This document shows, in pieces, positions 35,101 to 38,744 of a stretch of DNA of 38,744 bases. Source of the DNA: an uncultured Alteromonadaceae bacterium (GTDB lineage Bacteria > Pseudomonadota > Gammaproteobacteria > Enterobacterales > Alteromonadaceae); NCBI GenBank assembly GCA_950073835.1, contig CATMRP010000025.1:1-38744 (forward strand), in the 5' to 3' direction. The notes below the pieces were generated by a model. That model was not told where the DNA came from. It ran no database searches and was given only the letters and a program-made list of their open reading frames with translations. Made by a program: the position numbers and the translations under genes. Within the stretch, counting starts at the first letter, position 1. Every line of letters begins with the position of its first letter.

Positions 35101-36666
35101 GAACAGGATAAACAGGAAAAAGCCGCCCAGCAGGAACGCCTGGCGCAGCTGCAGAATGAACTGGCTGATATTGAGAGCCGTTCGGCAGAGCAGCAGTCGA
35201 AGGTGGCTGAAGCTGATGCCCGGCGTAAGGCGGAACATGCAGCATTGCAGCAGGCGCTGCAGGCCAAGCAGGCGGAGTTACAGCAGACTGAGCAGATCCT
35301 GTCAGATGCCAAACAACAAACCGAGGCAGAAAAACAGGAAAAAGCCCGTCAGCAGGCAATCTTTGCCAAGTTGCAGGAAGAGCTCAGTGAAATGCAGCAA
35401 AAATCCACTCAGCAACAGCAGGCTATCCAGCAAAGCGAGCAAAAATGGCACGCAGAGCAGCAAACGCTGGCTAACGAACTGGCTGCCAAGCAGGCTAAGC
35501 TGGCAGCGGCAGAAGCGGAGCTGGATAACCGTCAGAAACAGATGGAAGCCGAAAAACTTGAGCGCGAATCGCAGCAAAACAAGCTGGAGCAGTTGAAATC
35601 GGAAATGGCTGATGTCGCCCAACGCGCGGCTAAGCAAAAAGAAATGATGCTGGGTAGTGACGAGCAGTGGCGTAAGCATCACGAAGAAATCGAAGCGCAG
35701 AAACAACAGTTACAGCAAGCTCTTGAAGAAGCGCAGAGTCAAAACTCCGCGATGCAAAACAAGCTGCAGTCGAGCATGAATGAACTGGCAGACGCCGAAG
35801 AAAAAGTTTCTTTAACCCAAAGCGAAGAACAGAAACTTCACGAGGAGCTGAACCGCTCCAAAGAGCAGGCTCAGGCATTAGAAGCAAAACTAGCCCAGCA
35901 GGAAGAGCAGGAAGCAAAACTTCAGGCACAGGTGCAGGAGCAGCAGTCAGCCCTGAAAATGAGCCAAGGCAGCATCGAGCAGCTTGAGCAGCAGCAACAA
36001 ATGCTTACCGAGCAACTGGAAACGGTTCAGCGCGAATACGCGGCGTCACAGCAATCGTTAACCCAGCAGAATTCGTCTCAGTCAGATTTACATGCACAGC
36101 TTAGTTCGCTGGAAGGTGAACTCAGTGAGCGTAAATCACAGCTGGAGAGCCGCGAAAAAGCGTTACAACAGGCTCAGGCGAAATTCAAAGACAGCGAGTC
36201 CAGACTGGCGGAGCAGGAAAAAGCACTGGTAGAAGCACAAAAAGTAGAGTTGCAGCAGGCCCATGAAGCCGCGGTGCAGGTACGTGAAAAACCCGACTTT
36301 GCCGTCCTGGCCATGCCGCCGGATCCCAATACCTGGTTTGATTTGCTCAGTTACCTGCAAAGTAGTCATCAGGTGAGCTCAATGGCGACATCATTAACCA
36401 GTCTGATGGATAAGCTGGCAGAGGCCACGCGGATTATGGATGACGCGGTGATGGCCGACGACCACCGGGCCATACTCATGGGATCCCGACGCTTAATCAG
36501 TGTGATCAGCACCGTTAATTCGGCGCCTTTAAAAGACATGGAGTCGCGATTAAGTGCAGACTGTAACCATGACAATATTGATAATATTTCTATTTACTGG
36601 CCTATGGCTAAACAAAATCTGCAGCGTACCCTTAGAGTGATTTATTCTCACCTGTATGAGGATTAA
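32167..36666 (+). CDS. Giant membrane-anchored PAS5-coiled-coil protein with pseudo-Hpt C-terminus
   Basis: A 1499-residue protein with no named family recognised. A signal-like hydrophobic stretch (about 13-27) and a TM helix at about 41-64 (LLTYAAIACIGLLLLVIFFGAF) are followed by five PAS-like units at about 83-180, 195-300, 322-435, 445-555 and 559-668. A Gln/Glu/Ala-rich coiled coil runs from about 674 to 1370. The C-terminal helical domain (about 1376-1499) is Hpt-like, but where HxLKG is expected it reads AILMGS (about 1435-1440). There is no H-box, no HATPase, no GGDEF/EAL and no methyl-accepting module. It is likely a cytoplasmic-facing sensory scaffold derived from a hybrid kinase. 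It is monocistronic, with a weak ribosome-binding site. Alternatives are a polar organiser or a chemoreceptor-like rod. The coding call is firm; the function is unknown. Confidence 0.9.
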   Translation: MSACCQRNYLQNKGLLLLSAVAPNVYAFPSSLQALSPDQFNLLTYAAIACIGLLLLVIFFGAFKRSRLNQKLNKANSLLTVQQERLNAVSVGVILVDEALTVTYANRTGAYLLGQNADTVKGKVLADLLPVEAQQLISQASGASRELAIQCVLSQRERAYRLRINPALSQAAEAHMMIIIEDVQDYQQRLDNSVAMLDHVSGLFDGQQLGLAKIELTAQQLAVNESLAGWLGIEPGELPMEEFMQRVDARDQQMLSGALERLASGELLEVSTSLMAKYDSLIPVTLCGALAEHTGESDSPIAHMSVADCRQITRAKTERDEAIQRFNTLLSTATQPVYLLDAERKFVDVNRAFLSLFKTDLMYIKGKPVSELKQFDEAFKALHQTRDKMTTRRQAITIERDDGQRLSLQVVLQALAGESGAALGIIEDQTEVEALTHEVAEAKDRLSMFTDHSPMGIAVFNREGDIKEVNQTLCRQLDMNSQQLLSQSFYQLFTDKAETDKLTQRLDRHDQAREFPARLNCGSNKTFSTTLHANKISEIPEEYVCWIGSREEQDYLISRFERLVKYASVPVALLTNECFTQFNSAACAFFGIQDEEEMLGLQLTAPELHGATTNTETLAHKLETVGSRGQVVTLSWQHQYQQRVLPCELTLIPILRDAKLQGIICIWIDLRAIEQAKAARAEAVKLRQAAELEVEAKQQLLASSQHQLAQQQEALAETEQTLAQAELKLQDAEVTLSEKIETISELQQAHKDISEHLASLKSDYTQNREMLEQSQQANAALEAQLERSSMKVGSLEKQRNQIADALQYSERKYREAQQQLEQSQQETLRLEQQQAEQQNAVDNYVAEIAGLQASIEDKDKQIGDVSGQIAALQSQLTSSGEASEKLREQLANQRKASEQAEQERRELAMAYQKMQAEAEGKARHIDHLQHEMHMLEAMSSQQKGDMQAHAEQLAKELDAKQSQLQSTQTALAEIKQQAEQDKQEKAAQQERLAQLQNELADIESRSAEQQSKVAEADARRKAEHAALQQALQAKQAELQQTEQILSDAKQQTEAEKQEKARQQAIFAKLQEELSEMQQKSTQQQQAIQQSEQKWHAEQQTLANELAAKQAKLAAAEAELDNRQKQMEAEKLERESQQNKLEQLKSEMADVAQRAAKQKEMMLGSDEQWRKHHEEIEAQKQQLQQALEEAQSQNSAMQNKLQSSMNELADAEEKVSLTQSEEQKLHEELNRSKEQAQALEAKLAQQEEQEAKLQAQVQEQQSALKMSQGSIEQLEQQQQMLTEQLETVQREYAASQQSLTQQNSSQSDLHAQLSSLEGELSERKSQLESREKALQQAQAKFKDSESRLAEQEKALVEAQKVELQQAHEAAVQVREKPDFAVLAMPPDPNTWFDLLSYLQSSHQVSSMATSLTSLMDKLAEATRIMDDAVMADDHRAILMGSRRLISVISTVNSAPLKDMESRLSADCNHDNIDNISIYWPMAKQNLQRTLRVIYSHLYED
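35023..35688 (+). repeat. Three tandem 74-codon (222-bp) repeats inside the coiled coil
   Basis: Residues 953-1026, 1027-1100 and 1101-1174 align without gaps: they begin LAKELDAKQSQL, LQQALQAKQAEL and LANELAAKQAKL, share a central EAEKQEKARQQ-like segment and a LQxELxDI/LQEELSEM/LKSEMADV segment. 74 equals nine heptads plus one hendecad, which preserves coiled-coil phase. The DNA copies are clearly diverged. Confidence 0.85.
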
Positions 36667-36676
36667 TAGTGGGCCG

Positions 36677-36719
36677 GGCAGTTACGGCTTAGGAATTTAG
36701 GAATACTGCCGTAACTGCC
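36677..36719. repeat. 12-bp perfect inverted repeat after the PAS/coiled-coil gene
   Basis: GGCAGTTACGGC (36677-36688) and GCCGTAACTGCC (36708-36719) are perfect complements around a 19-nt loop that itself contains TTAGGAAT twice. It starts 10 bp after the stop at 36666. No T tract follows, so it is not a classical terminator; it may be a mRNA-stability hairpin or a dispersed palindromic element. Confidence 0.65.
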
Positions 36720-36990
36720 ATTGCTACAGCGGATTGTAGAAGAGGGCTCAGCGACTGACTAAAATAATAAAAATAAACCGCTTTACTTGCCTGCGGGATT
36801 AGCGTACCTTGTCCATGCTTTAGAAAGTTAAAGCTTTATCCCTTACTGCATTATGCGTCTCTTTTTCTGCTTTTATTCAATTAAGTCGAACTTGTATTTA
36901 CATTTGCTTTACTGGTAAATGTTTTCTTCGTATCTATAGCTTCACCGATGGCACGCCATCGCACTTAATATTTAATAAAAGGTTTCAATT
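36720..36990 (+). promoter_or_regulatory. Long structured 5' leader/promoter region of the cold-shock gene
   Basis: With the preceding palindrome this forms a 324-bp gene-free stretch. It contains ACATTT/AAATGT (36900-36905 and 36917-36922) and CGATGGC-AC-GCCATCG (36946-36961), then AAGG 8-10 nt before the ATG at 36991. Cold-shock mRNAs typically have long structured leaders that act as temperature-dependent switches; that role is an inference here. I could not assign the promoter elements. Confidence 0.5.
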
Positions 36991-37203
36991 ATGTCTGATC
37001 CTGTAAACGGCGTAGTAAAGTGGTTCAATGACGATAAAGGCTTTGGTTTTTTAACACCTAATGACGGCGGCAAAGACGTTTTCGTTCATTTCCGTTCTAT
37101 CGCTTCTGAAGGCTTCAAGTCACTGGCAGAAGGCCAGCAAGTTCAATTTATTATTGAACAGGGCCAGAAAGGCCCACAAGCTTCTAATGTGATTGCATTA
37201 TAA
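36991..37203 (+). CDS. CspA-family cold shock protein
   Basis: A 70-residue single cold-shock domain: [27 protein letters not shown] with RNP1 (KGFGFL) and RNP2 (VFVHF), followed by [30 protein letters not shown]. It binds single-stranded RNA/DNA as an RNA chaperone. The length and motif spacing are standard; which Csp paralogue it is cannot be told. A terminator follows 15 bp after the stop. Confidence 0.95.
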   Translation: MSDPVNGVVKWFNDDKGFGFLTPNDGGKDVFVHFRSIASEGFKSLAEGQQVQFIIEQGQKGPQASNVIAL

Positions 37204-37217
37204 AGCTAACGATTTTG

Positions 37218-37242
37218 AAGGCTGGTAATAATCAGCCTTTTT
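37218..37242 (+). terminator. Intrinsic terminator of the cold-shock gene
   Basis: AAGGCTG (37218-37224), loop of 8 nt, CAGCCTT (37233-37239) and a run of T to 37242. It is 15 bp after the cold-shock stop codon. Confidence 0.85.
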
Positions 37243-37323
37243 ACTTCACTAACTCCTTTTTTCTGTTCGACCACCCGCCATTCAGATCTGCTTTTTCCAA
37301 TAATTAAAAAAATAAGACACGCT

Positions 37324-37491
37324 ATGATTCAAACAATTAATGGTTTACGCATTAGTGTAAAACCACCTATATCCAATATTTCCGTGAACAAATTCAACGT
37401 AGCCTTTGAAGACCGCCACAATAAAAAATACGTGCCGCTGCAAAGCGCTATGGAAACCAGGAAGTTTGTTGCCTGGTTGCAGACGATTTAG
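37324..37491 (+). CDS. Small hypothetical protein (55 aa)
   Basis: An ORF of 56 codons from ATG 37324 to TAG 37491. The product (MIQTINGLRISVKPPISNIS... followed by FNVAFEDRHNKKYVPL and ending FVAWLQTI) looks protein-like, with balanced composition and amphipathic segments, but I recognise no family. The ribosome-binding site is weak (AAGA about 8 nt upstream). The stop overlaps the stop of the convergent porin gene by 3-4 bp, which is consistent with a real gene end. It lies beyond the cold-shock terminator, so it would need its own promoter. Confidence 0.5.
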   Translation: MIQTINGLRISVKPPISNISVNKFNVAFEDRHNKKYVPLQSAMETRKFVAWLQTI

Positions 37492-38546
37492 TTAAAGCTC
37501 CAGCTTAAACGTAAACCTAAAACGACGGCGTCATCCGCTTCACGAGCGGCTCCCGGTGAGCCAATCCATTGCAAACTGGGCTGAACAGTCATGCCGTTAT
37601 TAAACGTTGCAGCATAGGTGAGTTCCAGCGCGGTTTCATCGCTACCATATTCCGGCGATCTTGCGTCTGAGGTTCGGGCGTGAGCAATGGCAAGGCCGAA
37701 TTGCTCGTCTCCAAAGCCCCACAATTCACCGCTGACCTGCAGACCAACAGAGTAAAACTCATCGAAAAAGTTAAACTTGCTGGCACCAACGCCGGCCCGA
37801 CCAAACACGGTGATCTGGTAGTCTGACGGTGATGGTTCAAAGCGGTGTTCGGTGCGCAAATAAAAACCGTTGTTTTTGCCCCGGCTGGCGCCGGCATTTT
37901 GCAGCACAACGGAGTCATCATTATAGCCCCACCATCCGGCCAGCCATTTACTTTGTGCTGACTCGTAAGCGTATTCCGCTACTACCAGAAGATTGATGCG
38001 TTTTTCTTCCTGAGCGGCAGTGTGATAATAGAAAATAGGATCGCCGGGCTCGCCATCGGCGATAGCAAATTGCACCGAATGCTTACCACGCTGATAGCCA
38101 AGTTTTGCGGTTAAACCGGGTTGAGGATAAGTGCTCGGGCCATTGGGACCGCTGATACCGAATACGGAGCCCATGCCAAAAGCACTGTGTACAAACAGGT
38201 TGGCACTATCGAGCACGTCAAAGTAGTAATTTATGTCGTATACGCCAATTAACCACGACCAGGACCGGGTATGGTAGCCTGCGGCCAACATGCCAATGTG
38301 AAGGCCGGCCTCGCTGGCCTCAATGTTACTTACTCCTTGTTCGTCGCCAACGATGTCGGAGATCGACTGGTTGTCAGTTAACCACAATTCGCTATGCAAG
38401 GAAAAACCGAATTGAGTTTCATAACGGATGCCAAAGTTGGCAAAGTACAGCAGGGCTTCTGAGCGTTGTCTGCCACCATGAATGTTGGCAAACGAATCAA
38501 CAATCACTTCGGTGTATATATCAGGTGGGCTATCCGACAAATCCAT
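37488..38546 (-). CDS. OprB-family carbohydrate-selective porin, lacking a visible signal peptide
   Basis: A 352-residue beta-barrel protein with alternating aromatic/hydrophobic strands and a C-terminal Phe-Asn after LGLRLSWSF. Core OprB signatures are present: VGDEQGVSNIEA, WLIGVYDINYYFDVLDSANLFVHSAFGMGS, GPNGPSTYPQPGLTAKLGYQ. Homologues mediate diffusion of sugars across the outer membrane. The first ATG in frame (38546) has no ribosome-binding site and is followed directly by mature-like sequence (MDLSDSPPDIYTEVIVDSFANI). An in-frame TAA lies six codons upstream. No signal peptide is found in the other frames either. This gene may therefore be 5'-truncated or frameshifted, or may start in an unusual way. 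Confidence 0.8.
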   Translation of the reverse strand: MDLSDSPPDIYTEVIVDSFANIHGGRQRSEALLYFANFGIRYETQFGFSLHSELWLTDNQSISDIVGDEQGVSNIEASEAGLHIGMLAAGYHTRSWSWLIGVYDINYYFDVLDSANLFVHSAFGMGSVFGISGPNGPSTYPQPGLTAKLGYQRGKHSVQFAIADGEPGDPIFYYHTAAQEEKRINLLVVAEYAYESAQSKWLAGWWGYNDDSVVLQNAGASRGKNNGFYLRTEHRFEPSPSDYQITVFGRAGVGASKFNFFDEFYSVGLQVSGELWGFGDEQFGLAIAHARTSDARSPEYGSDETALELTYAATFNNGMTVQPSLQWIGSPGAAREADDAVVLGLRLSWSFN

Positions 38547-38667
38547 ACAGTTTGAGTAGTTTGGTTACATTAAAAGTCAGCGGTACAAAAATACACCACA
38601 TATTGTCAGGTTAGCGTAAATACAACCATACTGTACAGATACACTTTGGACTAATATACGTAAGGTA

Positions 38668-38744
38668 TTAAAACAGTTTGCTGCCCCAACCAAGCTTTTT
38701 CCGCAGTACATTAAAATAGCTGTAACCGGCAGGGTGCACCAACG
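38668..38744 (-). CDS. nadK: NAD kinase, C-terminal fragment (cut by window edge)
   Basis: The last 24 codons plus stop on the minus strand read LVHPAGYSYFNVLRKKLGWG then SKLF. This matches the conserved end of gammaproteobacterial NAD kinase (HPxxYSYFxxLRxKLxWxxKL). The enzyme phosphorylates NAD to NADP. Only this end lies in the window. Its nearness to recN and bamE is as in E. coli, except for the intervening block 31802-38667. Confidence 0.88.
   Translation of the reverse strand, partial: LVHPAGYSYFNVLRKKLGWGSKLF

Noticed and set aside
34136-35706. Several open frames over the coiled-coil region on both strands
   Set aside because: Low-complexity Gln/Glu/Ala codon runs (CAG, GAA, GCA) open alternative frames; they are shadows of the 1499-residue gene.
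34186-36270. Possible SMC or RecN-like ATPase for the giant coiled-coil protein
   Set aside because: No Walker A, signature or Walker B motifs at either end of the coiled coil; the N-terminal side is PAS domains.
38628-38639. CTGTACAG near the right end as a LexA site
   Set aside because: The two half sites have no 8-bp spacer, so it does not fit the gammaproteobacterial LexA box.

Overview
The window reads as a contiguous piece of a gammaproteobacterial chromosome, most likely from the Alteromonadales (Alteromonas-like). This placement is inferred from gene content and order, not from any search: E. coli-like neighbourhoods (tesA/ybbA-ybbP; trpE-G-D-CF-B-A-yciI next to the RNase AM gene, yciO and rluB; bamE, recN and nadK close together) combined with non-enteric traits (separate trpG and trpD, ScpA/ScpB condensin subunits, an exosortase-like tail on a secreted protein, a PAS-rich signalling giant). 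No tRNA, rRNA, insertion sequence, prophage or CRISPR array was seen. Non-ATG starts are frequent.

Region by region: (1) 1-631: a PadR repressor overlapping, by GTGA, a permease gene cut by the window edge, with a clear operator candidate upstream. (2) 885-3967: a membrane-bound CHASE-PAS-PAS-GGDEF-EAL cyclic-di-GMP protein, convergent with a small Ser/Thr/Pro-rich protein. (3) 4034-9815: tesA divergent from ybbA-ybbP, followed by a second, minimal ABC pair (ATPase plus polytopic protein). (4) 9829-13489: a flavin-dependent halogenase-like oxidoreductase, a secreted P-domain protein with a variant sorting tail and strong terminator, and yfcH. (5) 13592-16942: an AI-2E/PerM-type permease convergent with a PepSY-like / PhoP-like / PhoQ-like cluster. 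(6) 17142-24238: the full trp operon with a 21-residue leader peptide carrying three consecutive Trp codons and a textbook attenuator; yciI is the last gene. (7) 24360-28193: a divergent, tightly overlapping operon rnm-yciO-scpA-scpB-rluB. (8) 28241-31801 (minus strand): a lipoprotein with an 18-19 residue VNG repeat coupled to glutathione peroxidase, then bamE, then recN under two LexA-like boxes. (9) 32167-36666: a 1499-residue PAS5/coiled-coil protein ending in what looks like a histidine-less Hpt domain. (10) 36991-38744: a cold-shock protein with structured leader and terminator, a 55-codon ORF, an OprB-type porin lacking a visible signal peptide, and the last codons of nadK.

The least explained and most interesting element is the 1499-residue protein: membrane anchor, five PAS-like domains, about 700 residues of coiled coil containing three exact-length 74-residue tandem repeats, and a C-terminal Hpt-like bundle without the phospho-accepting His. 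It looks like a phosphorelay sensor whose kinase core has been replaced by a rod, and it lies between recN and nadK, which are usually close together. Other items worth a check are the VNG-repeat lipoprotein/GPx pair, the orphan halogenase, the signal-less porin and the PadR operator.
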